Shown here in pieces: positions 42,101 to 54,300 of a stretch of 64,000 bases of DNA. The notes beneath the pieces were generated by a model, which saw nothing but the letters and a program-made list of their open reading frames with translations, ran no database searches and was not told the DNA's origin. The DNA lies in contig CM072339.1 of NCBI GenBank assembly GCA_036874045.1, positions 4,533,501-4,597,500 on the forward strand. The letters run 5' to 3'. The position numbers and the translations under genes were made by a program. This stretch comes from Cymodocea nodosa (lineage: Eukaryota > Streptophyta > Magnoliopsida > Alismatales > Cymodoceaceae). Numbering within the stretch: the stretch's first letter is position 1; every line of letters starts with the position of its first letter.

Positions 42101-45100
42101 ATGTAGTTCCATCCCCAACCACTTTGTGCACCAATCTTGGTATAAATCTTGTACATTTGTCGCCATATTTTCATTCGACTATCAATATTTTTCTTTTGGA
42201 TGTTACCTCTTGTTTCTTTATTGTAATCATCAATTACCTTCAGCCAAGTATCAACTCGTATCTATCCATCAGGAGTTTTATCATTACCCTCCTTAATAGC
42301 ATCGCACACCTTTCTTAATATCATCTCATCCGCTTGAACATTCCAACTAAAATAAGATCTTCCACATCCTTTTTTGTTTTCCATTTCCTAAGAATACATA
42401 TATAAACATAATATAAAATGCACCATAACATAACACAGAAATGGACATTACCATAAACATTAGATTCACAATATACACTTATTTACAAATGAATATACTT
42501 TAACAAGATAAATATCTAGGTATTGTAAATGGTAGTGATTAATGTAGGTTGTGCAAATTTATATATTTGTGCATAGAAAATACTTATTTTGCACCATCAA
42601 TAGTATTACAAATCTGTAAAGAAAGTAGCATTCAAATGTACCTTCCATCAGCGAACTTACTGTTGAAGACGGTGCAAGTGAGTGCGAGGGCGAGCGCATA
42701 GGTGTCGACGAGTGTGAGGGGGCAATAGACTATGGCACGAGCAAGGGCGACAGTGCAGGCGAGTGCGAGGGTGTTGATGAGCGCAAGGGGGCAATCGACT
42801 ACAGCGTGAGTGAAGGCGATGGTGCAGGTGAGTGCGAGGGCGAGCGCGCAGGTGTCGACGAGTGCGAGGGTGTTGATGAGCGCGAGGGGGCAATCGACTG
42901 CGGCGCAAGCGAGGGCAACGGTGCAGGCGAGTGCGAGGGTGCCAACGAGCGCGAGGGGGCAATCGATTGCAATGCAGGTGAGGGCGACGGTGTAGGCAAG
43001 TGCAAGGGCAAGCATGCAGGTGTCGGGGTCGAGCGTAAGAGGGTGCCTGTTGGAAAATGAATTCCGACCTTTTAGGTTGGGAATTCATTTCCCAACCTTT
43101 ATACATGATTGGAATTCAAATTCCTTGAGAATTTGAATTCCAAACGGCACAAACACCTCATAACTCGGAATCTAACGGAAAAAATTTTCAATTCCGTCAG
43201 ATTCCAAGTGCACAAACCCCTCTTATATGTGTGTGAGAGAGAGATTCATTTAAACTCTAAATCAAATATCCACTTATTCACTTATACCTTAACAATAAGG
43301 ATAAAGAAATACCTAGATAAATTTTCTAGGAAATTATTATGCATAAACTGCCAATTAGATAAAGATATAAAAGTCCCATGCACAAGAAAAATATCAAATC
43401 ATGTACAAATGACTGAAAAATTGATAATGACAAACAATTTGATATTTAGGTTACGTTTCAATATATGTTAGATTACATTTTAATAAAATCTAAGTTATAG
43501 TTGTATACAATTCAAGCTATAGTTTAATATATTTCAAGTTAAATTGGGTTAAGTTTTAATATAGGTCAGGTTACATTTCAATGAAATCTAGGTTATAGTT
43601 TAATATTTATTAGTTTACATTTCAATAGATTATGAATTAGGCTATAGTTCATACATGAAACAGAAATTAATAAGATTATGTATGATACGAGAGAATTTTC
43701 ATAATCTCTATAATAAAAAAATTTATTGATTATAAGATTTTTAGGTAGATTATAAATTTTTATTCTCATAATGTAGTTAATATTTTTAAAAAAAATCTCA
43801 CATGAATTAATTATAAAATAGAAAATAAAGTTTGTGATTATTTTAATATGTAGAAAAGAAATGTCATTCATAAACAAACATAATTTTAAAAAAAATAAAA
43901 ATTATAAAGATTTGTTGTGATTTTTTAATACTTCCACCTTCTGATGAAATTGATCCTTTATGTGGATTAGTCAATTTAGCCTTCCACCTTTCAAAAAATT
44001 CATGAGATCAAATGATTTGGTGATCTAGTATCAATCCTAGATGATGGATTGCTCAATCTAGCAAGATTTAAAAAATACAGGTTGTTTCAGTATCGACCTT
44101 CTAAAAAACTGATCTGGATCGACAAATTATTGCCGATCTGGATTAATTTTTGAGACCTTGTTTATAAATATTTTCCCCCACTAAAATGGACTGTCAATCT
44201 TCTTTTTCTTATTTTGTGAAGGAAAAGTGGAACGTTGGTATCTCATTTACTACTATTATGACCTCTATAAATACTTTTATGATGGACAATGCAGGATTTG
44301 TTCCATTTATTATTGCATAAGCCATTTTTTTTGAAAACATTATACTTTTATTCATTTTTCTGCGTAGGATGTAAGCTTTTTTCATGCCAGAAAGTCCATA
44401 CAAGTTACTTTCTACGCTTGAAATGTTGTAACTCAATTCTTACATTAAAAATGTCAAAATTTTTACTTATTTTGTTTTGATATAGATCCTGAAATGCAAG
44501 AGGAAATAGAACAGATTCTTTCTATTGGCCACACATCATTTACTGTTTCTATACCCGTAAGTTATCTGACAAAACAGTTTTGTCGAACAATTTCTTTGTC
44601 AATGGATAATAATATAGCTGCATGTTTGTTAGGCTGGAGCACTTGATATTTGGGAGCCTGCTGTGTTGGCAATCAAAACGGAAGGTTACAGCATCAAATG
44701 TAATGAGCCACGCAATGTTGTTGTTTCAGAGAAATTTACGCAACATACAAAGGTATCATTTTAAAGTTGTTTGATCAACTCTTGTAGCAAGAATGATACA
44801 AATGCTGCAAAAAAGTTCATGGTACAATTCTTTGGGAGTAGATAAAATCATTTACTCAGTGTGATTGCCAGGTGCATGGTTTCTTGATTAATTACACTGA
44901 GATATCTAATTTTAATTATAGACAATATTCTGCTACTTTTTGTTTGTTTATAAAAAACCAAACTCAATATCAAGTTTGTTTGGTCTTTTTGTATGGTTAT
45001 AATGTGCAAATGTTGTAAGCGACATCCACATGTCTATAAAATTGAACTGATTGGAGTCTTGAATGTGGTAGATAATTTATTTAGGAAAGGCTGCTAAGTT

Positions 45101-45353
45101 ATCAATTTTTTGAGGAAATTTACTTTTTTGAGGAAAGTGCAGAACGAAAGACTAGTGTTACACTTGTGGTGGAGGATGAACAGCAGGGAACATTGCACTT
45201 AAAAATGAGGTTATTACTGCAGTACTTAAGCTCATGATTAGGAGGGCTTTTGTTTTTATTCATGTGTTGGATGCAATGTTCTAAAAAATGGAAGATAAAC
45301 ATTGTTTGCTTTGTGTGGTTATTGGGTGGATCCATTTAAGGATCCATTTAATG

Positions 45354-45388
<35 letters not shown>

Positions 45389-48300
45389 ACCCTAGTGTTG
45401 AGTGAATATACATTTTTGACATTGCTTCCTCAAGAATCAACATGGTATCAGAGCATGCACGTTGCGTCTCACCACCACCGTCGTTGCCACCACCGCCAAC
45501 GCTGTCAGGTTGAGGGCTTTCTTTTAGCCCTTGTTTTCTGAACCTGTGGATGCCTTGATTTGTGGGTAGCTCTCCTTGCAGATCGGCGGCTGCTGAATTC
45601 TGCCTCTCCCCCCTCTACTGCGAGTTCCGTGGTCTTCCCCTACCGTATGCGTGGTCGCCCGTGGGTCTTGAGGCTTCCTGTTCAACCGGTCTTTTTTTTC
45701 CTTCTCGCGAGCATGAACAGATGCATCACCTATACCGGTTCCCGCTCCCTGTCGAAAGTCTCCCTCGAGGTGGTCGACCACCTCCTTCGCCTGTCATGAG
45801 TCGAAATCAAGGTCGGCGTCCTTGTCTGACCAGATGCGTGTAGGCTCGATGTCGAGCTTCTCATAGGCTCGAAATTTTTTTTTTTGTTTGCTTCCAACTG
45901 GCCGTTTTCTACTGTCGATTTCTACTGTGGTCACTCCATGGATGACAGCTTGGTTTCCATGAGAAGATCTATTACATCCGGTTCTAGGTCCATTCATTCT
46001 AGAGATTATGGAGTTCGACCATTGTCTGGTACAACCATCTAGTTGAATGATCACAACTATCTTATGTGGTTTAAGAGTTTTTTTACCTTTGTGGTTGCCC
46101 AACGGAAAAACAAACATTTGATACATTCACCTCCTCCTATGACTGATGATACTTTTGGCGATTGGCTTGCTGATGACTTTGCTGTTGTTACCTGACTTGA
46201 AAACAGTATGGAGCCATGTATTACGCAAGGCGTTATGATGCTTCGACTAGCAAAAATGATTTGAGACACTCTCAAATAGATGTATGCCAAGGAAACCAAC
46301 ATTCTACGGGTTTATGAAATTTATGAGTAGTTGTTTACTATGAAAATGAGAACCCAATCATCGTAGGAGTATTATGGTCATCTACACTCTTTATTTGAGG
46401 AACTCACTCCTTATCACTCGTTCTCTACAGATCCTACTATCCTACGTTTGTATCAGAATGATTTGGAGGTTGCAGTTTTTTTGCCTGGTCTCCCATTTGA
46501 ACTTACATCTTAGGTTTGAGGTCATATTCTTAGGGGCAAGGTTACCCTTGATCTTGGCATTGCCTTTGCTTGGGTCCTACGTGTCTCGAAAAGGACTCAT
46601 TATTTCTTCTACCGGCCTAGATACTATTGTCTTAGCTGCTCATGGGCCAATGGATAGTCGGTGTTGATGGTCTAATAACTTTTTAGGGAAACGGAGGACC
46701 CTTTGTCCACATTGTGAAAAGACCAACCACAAGGCTGTCAAATGTTGGGAAAAGTTTGGCAAACCAACATGGGCTCGTGTTGCCATTGACTTACCTTCAC
46801 CTGGGCTTTCTACTCCCTCTTAAACAGTGACTCTCAACAAGGTAGGTTATGATCGGCTAATGCAGTTACAGGTTGCCAACTCTCCTACCCTATTGCATTG
46901 GCATCCACCTCAGGTATGAGAATGACTATGGTAGTTAGGAAGGATAACCCCTAGATAGTTGATTCAGGTGCTACACAGCATATGATAGGTTGCTCCACCC
47001 TTTTCACTTGTTTACAACATATATCAAACCTCTAGAATGTTACCATTGCTGATGGTCACTCTTGTTGGACTTTCGGGAGAGGGATTGTCCAAGCTACCTC
47101 TAATATTCGACTTGAGAACATCCTTCTTGTTCCTGAACTTACTGTTAGCCTACTTTCTATTAGTACTATTACGATTCAACTTTCATGTTCTGTGACTTTT
47201 TTTCCCTTTCATTGCATTTTTCAAGATTTGTAGACGGAAAGGAGGATTGGTTTGGGCCATAAGTAGTAGTTTGGGTAGTACGTCGTTCATGATAACCCAT
47301 CATGTGGGATTGTGGCTTCCTCCATATCGGTTGCTGACTCTCCTATCTTGTGGCATCGACGTTTGGGTCATCCCTCTATCCAAAAGTTTCGTCAAGCTCT
47401 ACCATGATTTATCTTTTCTGATTTTCAGTGTGAGTCATGTCAGTTAGGAAAACATAGTAGGTCTACTTTTAGGCATAGTTATCTTCCAAATAGTCAATCG
47501 ATGTTTGACCTTGTCCATTGTGACATTTGGAGTCTGAGTCGCGTCGTGTCTATTAGCAGTTTTCGCTATTATCTGTGTCTAGTTGATGATTTCTCAAGAG
47601 TTTGTTGGGTCTACTTGTTACAAGATCATCAACATATTTTAGATGTTATCAAGTATTTTTATAATAAAATTAAAATTCAATTCTCTTGCACTCCAAAATT
47701 CTTGCGTACTGATAATGCTCTTGAGTTTGTTAGCAAAATATTTCAAGATTTTTGTGCTAATCAGGGCACTATTCACTAGACTTTTTGTCCCCATACATTT
47801 CAGTAAAATAGAGTGGCTGAGAGAGAACACCGTCATCTTCTTGACATCACTTAGACCCTCCTTCAAATGTCTATTCCAAAATATTTGTGGTCTGATACGG
47901 TGCTTACTGCTACATACCTTGTCAACAGGATCCCTTCTACTTCCCTATGAGGGGTTGTTCCCATTCATCGTCTTTATCTTGGTTAGGAATTGTTTGGGTA
48001 GACTCCTAAGGTGTTTGATTGTGTTGTCTATGTCCATGACTTGCATCTTAGCTTAGATAAACTCGATGCTCGGGTCATCAAGTGTGTTTTTGTGGGATAT
48101 TCGAGAACTCAGAAAGGGTATCGGTGTTTCCATCCTCCTATAAAATGCTACTATGTCACTACCGATGTTACCTTCTTTGAGGATCAATCTTACTTTTTCC
48201 AAACCTTCACCCCCTCTGACTCCTAACCTTCTTATATGGTTGATACTAGAGAGGTCACTCTTGATGTTGCTCCTTTTTCCATGGAGGGCATCAAAAGCCC

Positions 48301-51300
48301 ATTGCTTCTGTTGATGATGCTCACGATGAATTAGCTACTGATTCCGAAGGGATTATTCGTCCTTCATTACAGGTTTATCACAACCGTGGACGATCACCTT
48401 TAGCTCCCCCTTATACTCAACCAAACGAGACCCCCGATGCGGATCTAACGCCTTCTATCAACACAGATGAGGTTGGTGAGACTCCTTTTAGTACTTGTAA
48501 TGATCTCTCTATTGCCCTTCGAAAGGGTACACATTCATGTACTAAACACCTTATTTCTTGATTTGTTTCATATGATCATTTATCTTCTTCTTGTCATGTC
48601 TTTGTTGTGGCAGTCTCTTTTGAATCACTTCCAGGAAATTATCAAGAGGCATTACAGCTATCACATTGGAAATCTGCTATGGATGACGAGATGGATGCCT
48701 TGCAGTCCTATGGCACATGGGGGTTGGTTTTCTGCCCTGTTGATGCCAATATTGTCTCCTGTAAGTAGGTCTTCACTGTGAAATACAGACTAGATGAGAC
48801 AGTTGATAAGTACAAAGTTCATTTAGTTGCTTGAGGTTTTTCTCAAGAATATGACATTGATTATGTTGAGACCTTCTCGTCGGTTACTCGTCTGAACTTC
48901 ATCAAAGTACTTATCTCTCTTATTGTCAATCAACATTGGCAACTACATTAGTTGGATGTCAATAATGTTTTTCTCTACGGTAATCTTGTAGAAGAGGTTT
49001 ATATGGCACAACCACCAGGTTATGTTGTTGCTCAAGGGGAGCATCGGGTATGTCATTTAAAGAAGGCTATTTATGGGCTCAAGCAAAGCCCACGAGTGTG
49101 GTTTGATAGGTTTAGCCAAGTCATGTTTAGTGGTGGTTTCCATCGATGTGCAGTTGATCACTCTATTTTCATCCAACAGTCCACTTGTGGATATGTTATT
49201 TTAATCGTGTATGTTGATGACATCCTTCTTACAGGTAGTGATACGGTTGGCATTAGGCACACCAAGTATCACCTTGCTAGAGTTTTTCAAACAAAAGATC
49301 TGGGATGACCTGGTTACTTCTTGGACATTGAATTTGCTTATTTTAAGGACAAAATAGTGTTGTCTCAAAGAAAGTATGCCCTAGATTTTCTTGAGGAGAC
49401 AGGATACTTGGGTTGCAAGCCAACTGATACACCTATTAAGACCTCTCCTCAGTTTTGGGACTCAAACTCAAACCTACTTGAGGACCCTACTCAATATCGT
49501 CGATTGGTGGGTAAACTCATCTATCTTACAGTTACTCGACCTAATATTGCCTATATTGTGGCTTTTCTCAATCAATTCATGCATGAACCCCACAAGGTTC
49601 ATTAGATGGGAGTTCAAAGAGTTCTTGCATATGTTAAAGCAACTCCGGGAAAAAGACTACTATACAAGGCAAATGGACACATGGAGGTTGAAGCTTTTTC
49701 TGACTCTAGCTTTGCAAGAGATAAGAGGGACAAAAAATCTACATTTGGGTATCTCACTTATTTTGGTGGTAATCTTGTCACTTAAAGGAGTAAAAAGCAG
49801 AATGTAGTCTCATATTTTAGTGTAGAAGCAGAGTATCGGTCAATGAGAGAGATTGGGTGTGAAATGATGTGGATTAGATCTATTCTTATGGAATTTGGTG
49901 TTCCTATAAAGAAGGTGATGCCTATGTATTGTGACAACCAGGTAGCAATCTATATTGCAAGGAATGAAACTTATCATGAAAGAACAATACATATTGAAAT
50001 TGACTGCCATTACATCAGAGATCTAGTGCTAAAAAGGATTATCTCTACATCATATACTCCATCATCCGAAGAGTTAGCGGATGTGTTAACCAAGGGTTTA
50101 CCCCTAAGTGTTTTTGAGCATATTTGTAACAAGTTAGGTATGATAAATATATAACTTCTAATTTGAGGGGGAGTGTGGTTATTGGGTTATTGGGTGGATC
50201 TATTTAAGGATCCATTTAATGTATATATATATATGTGTGTGTACCCTAGTGTTGAGTAAATATACATTTTTGGCATTGCTTCCTCAAGAATCAACACTTT
50301 GAAGATTGAAATGTTTGTAAAAAAGGGAGTTGAATGGTTTTATTTTAAAAACTTGTAACTAAAAGAAATAAATATGTTTGCATCTATACAACCTCTGAGA
50401 ACTATCATTGTAGTTGAATAGCACAAATTATAATTCAATCACCTTTAGCATAATTTAGAAAATCATATTTTGCATGTGTAGTATTTGAATCTATTTATGA
50501 ACTCAAACTTTAAGATACATCCTCTGAAAAGATTTTTAGGCACATCCCACTTTGCTTTTGTTAGGAATGCCACTATGGGGATGCATGCAGTAGATCCTTT
50601 TATTTTGAAAAGAATTCTAAATTATTAACATTGAAATGTGGACACCCCATTGAGTGAGTGAAAGAGTTCTTTGTTATATATTTTGTTTCAAATCCCATCG
50701 CATTTCCAATATGAGACTATTTTAACATTTTTCCTCACTTGTAGATCTTTTTAAAGGTTTTATTAGTGTCCTGATTTTTTAATTAGTTGGATGTACAAGT
50801 ACTTAGATTTATAATAATGTAGTTAGCTTTGAAATTATTTTAAAATGTAAGAATCCAACTTAATATTAATTGAATAAGATTGGGGGACTCCTTTGTCATA
50901 TATTTTGTTTCAAATCACATTTCATTTCTAATATGTAACTATTTTAACAATTAAGTTGTATTATTTTTATTTATAATATTTTAATATGATCATAAATTTG
51001 TACATTTATTTATATTATTTTGAAAGGATTATAAGATCATTTGATTTGGATATATTTGTTTAACTCAATTTAAGCTATATCAAGGGTAAATTTTGCATTT
51101 TATTCTAAATTGTCAATTTAACTATTGGTGACTAACAAATGAGAACCATCTACTAAAACGTTATTCAATAAGCTATGAGCTAGCATATTGAAATTGCTAG
51201 CATAAAAAACTCAAAATGGTCCTTAAGATGTGGATGACTTTGTTGATAATAATATCAAAGTAATGGCTAGATTATTCACACAAGGAATAGAGAATTCCCT

Positions 51301-54300
51301 TTACAATACAAAACAAAATGCATAAGTGGACTATATCTTGTGTGTTGTTGAAATCTTCCTAAGGGTTTTTAAAGAGGTGACTGATGTGCTTCCCTTGCCA
51401 TCATAAACCTCCTTAGTAAGGCCATTCTTCTTGGAATCCTTTGTTGACACCTCACATTCACTTTGCCATCAAATTTGGTGAGCTCAACAATCCTTCTTTT
51501 GTCAAGACTAGACTTCGACATTACCCACCTTTGTTGGGTGTAGGTATTTGATATATCTAGTTTTGTTAGGTTTGAACACTCAAACATTGTCGGCCTTTCC
51601 CTATGCACCCTTCCTAGTTGAATCGAATAAAACTTTTGTTTAATTGAATCTCATCAAGGGTCATCTGACAAATTAGAGATTTGTCAGGTCCAAGACATTT
51701 GACATTTCTCACTCTTCACCTTTTCTCTCTGGTGTAACAGAAGACTCCCTTGATTTGATTGAATTCCTGTTGAAAGGTGTTGTCTAACATTTCTCCATTT
51801 TGTCAGGTGAACTCACCTAACATTTCCCTCTTGTCAATTTTTCGTCCAATCGCAACCCCCCTTGATTTGATGAAACCCTATTGAAGGACATCATTCGACA
51901 TTTCTCCATTTCCTCCTTTAGCTTCTTAGTCCTACCAAAGTTCTCTTGATTTGATCGAACCTTATCGGTATGAATCATCTGACATTTTTCTATTTTATCG
52001 GGTGAACTCATTTAACATTTCTCTTTTCTCAACTCTTATTCCAATTGTAGCCCCTCGGTTTGACTGAACCTTGTTGGATAGTGTCATCCAATGTCTGTCT
52101 ATTTTGTCGGGTGAGTCCACTTGACATTTGCCTTTTTCTCGCCTTAATAGGTTTAGTCTGAATGTTGTGTGTTAACTATTTTAGATTCAATAGTCATTTT
52201 ATATCAAGTTGGAATTAATTAACACGATTAATTACAAGTGCCAAACAATCAATTTGATACCAATTGAATCAAACAAATGATTAGTTGTCCCTCCTCATTC
52301 ACCTTTTACAAAAAGAAGACTGTATTGAGCTATCCCTACCAAACAAGCTCGCCTAGACCAACCAAGACAGATTATCTAAGGTCAAACCAATGCAACAACC
52401 TATGATTGAATCTCTACCATCGTCAAGTTCACCTCCTACACTGAAACTTCTATGGTTGCCATACATTCTAGGATGTTGACTCAAATGTGACAACGATGTA
52501 CAACCATGCACCCAATCTTTCCTTTTTAGCCAAACATGGTTGAGTCTCAAGAAATCGTTTCACCGCTCTAGAAATATCCTACCACAAAAGACGCATGTCA
52601 AATAACCAACGAAGGGTGAGAACTATGAAACATCAACCATGTAAAAGAAAAGATTTTGAGTGCCATCAAATTAGGACAAACGTATGGTAGGTGCAACAAT
52701 AAACATGATGGGAAAACAAAAAACGTAGGGAAGGAATGAGAGAATATAAGCAAAAAGGAAGGTGATATAGGGCTGAACTAGGGCATTTTGGGTTGGACAT
52801 CAGAATCAGCAGCTTGCGTTCTCAAGCAACTTAGCACTTCAACAACTAGGTTGTGTCTATTTCTAGTTTCTATTACTATGTTGTTTTTGTTGATGATTTT
52901 TTTCAACTCTTATAGTTGTATTTGTTGAAAAATCCTCAAAACATTATCAATGTTATCTGTATGTTTTTCAATGAAATTGAAACCTAGTTTGCTTCCACTT
53001 CTAAAATTTTCTGTACAGATAATGCTTTCAAATTCATTTAATTGAATGTTACTTTTTGTGCTAATTGTGACATTCTTCATCAAACCACTTTTGCTCATAT
53101 TTCTCAACAAAATAATGTAGTGGAATGTAAACATTGTCATATCTTAGATGTTGCTTACACCATTTTGATTGAGAGGAATATGCTCAAATATTTGTGATCT
53201 GATGCCATTGACATGACTTCCTACCTTATTAAATGTATGCCTTCATTTCCTTTGGGTGATTATATTCTTTTGTGATATTTTTCTTTGGAAAGGAAATTCT
53301 TTCCTCTTCCATTTAAAGTTTTTAGGTGTATAATTTTTGTTAAAAATCTATCTTTGGTGTTGAATAAGTGATCTCCTTATTCTATTAAATGTGTTTTTAT
53401 TGATTATTCTTGCAATCAAAAGAGATATAAGTGTTATCATCTTTTTATGTTTCGCTATTTGGTTTTTGTTGATGTTATTTTTTAAGAGGGTATTTGTTAG
53501 TTTTTCTCTATTATGGAGTCATCATCCCTTTTGGTTGCTTTGCCATCTCTTGTTAATCATTGTTCTATTTCTATTGAGTCTCCTTTGTGGCCCCCTCCAC
53601 CTTCATTATCATGTCCTCTACAAGTTTATTAATGGTGGTAGCATCGTGATACTTTGCCTCCTTTGGTTCTACCACTGCCCTCCCTTCATGTAGATCAAGC
53701 TATTCTTGATTTGCTTATCATTCTTTGCAAAGGTAAATAATATATCATTACCTACCCTATCTCCCATTATATTTCTTATGATGCCCTTTCTCTTGATTAT
53801 AAATGTTTTACGTTTGCTCTTGTTCAAAAATCTATTCCTAAGAATTATCAAGATGTGCTTACCCTTCCTACTTGGAAGTAAGTTATAGATATTGAAATAC
53901 AAACATTATGAGCTTGAGAGACATGGTCACTTTTTCCCAAGCTTGTTGATACTCTTGTTGTTGGTTGCCACTAGGTTTTCATTGTCAAGTACAAGGTAGA
54001 TGGTTTTATTGATTACCACAAAGCTTGACTTGTGGCTCGTAAGTTAACCTAGACTCTTAGAGTTGATTAGTCCAAGACCTTCTCCTTTGTTGCTTGCCTC
54101 AACTTTATACACATTCTCTTGGCTTTGGCAATTTGCAAGTCTTGGGAGTTTACTTAGGTTGATGTTCATAATGCTTTTCTTTATGATAATCTCTAAGAGA
54201 AGGTTTTCATAGAGCAACCTCTAAGGTATGTTGTTTAGGTGGAAAATTAGGTTTATAGATTGCGAAAAACTATTTACAACATTAAGCAAAGTCCTTGTGC

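Larger units (their letters stand above)
39226..43222 (-). mobile_element. PIF/Harbinger DNA transposon, nearly complete
   Basis: The left end GGGCCTGTTTATGCATCTGG and the complement of the right end GAGGGGTTTGTGCACTTGG form imperfect terminal inverted repeats. TTAT flanks both ends (39222-39225 and 43223-43226), containing the TTA target typical of the superfamily. Two genes, both on the - strand, encode a Myb/SANT-like protein and a DDE transposase. A GC-rich tandem array lies between the Myb gene and the right end. Few stops interrupt the genes, so it is much younger than the copy at 1-1343. Confidence 0.88.
45314..50296 (+). mobile_element. Ty1/copia element B, structurally complete
   Basis: Two LTRs (129 and 123 bp), primer-binding site, gag, protease, integrase, RT, RNase H and polypurine tract are all present in order. 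A perfect 5-bp target duplication, CTTTG, flanks it (45309-45313 and 50297-50301). The LTRs differ by about three substitutions plus TG-repeat length and an 8-bp duplication, so insertion is fairly recent. Coding stops make it inactive. It sits in intron 12 in the sense orientation of the host gene. Confidence 0.95.

Noticed and set aside
42632-43106. Overlapping open frames of 60-149 codons on both strands
   Set aside because: They arise from a GC-rich array with period divisible by three; the translations are low-complexity and have no domain.
43109-43471. 120-codon frame on the + strand
   Set aside because: It spans the right terminus of the Harbinger element and repeat family R; no domain.
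45355-45389. TA/TG tract as an independent microsatellite locus
   Set aside because: It is part of the copia B LTR; the same tract, shorter, is in the 3' LTR.
45524-45843. Overlapping frames in the copia B leader on both strands
   Set aside because: Position between primer-binding site and gag plus GC-rich composition explain them; no domain.
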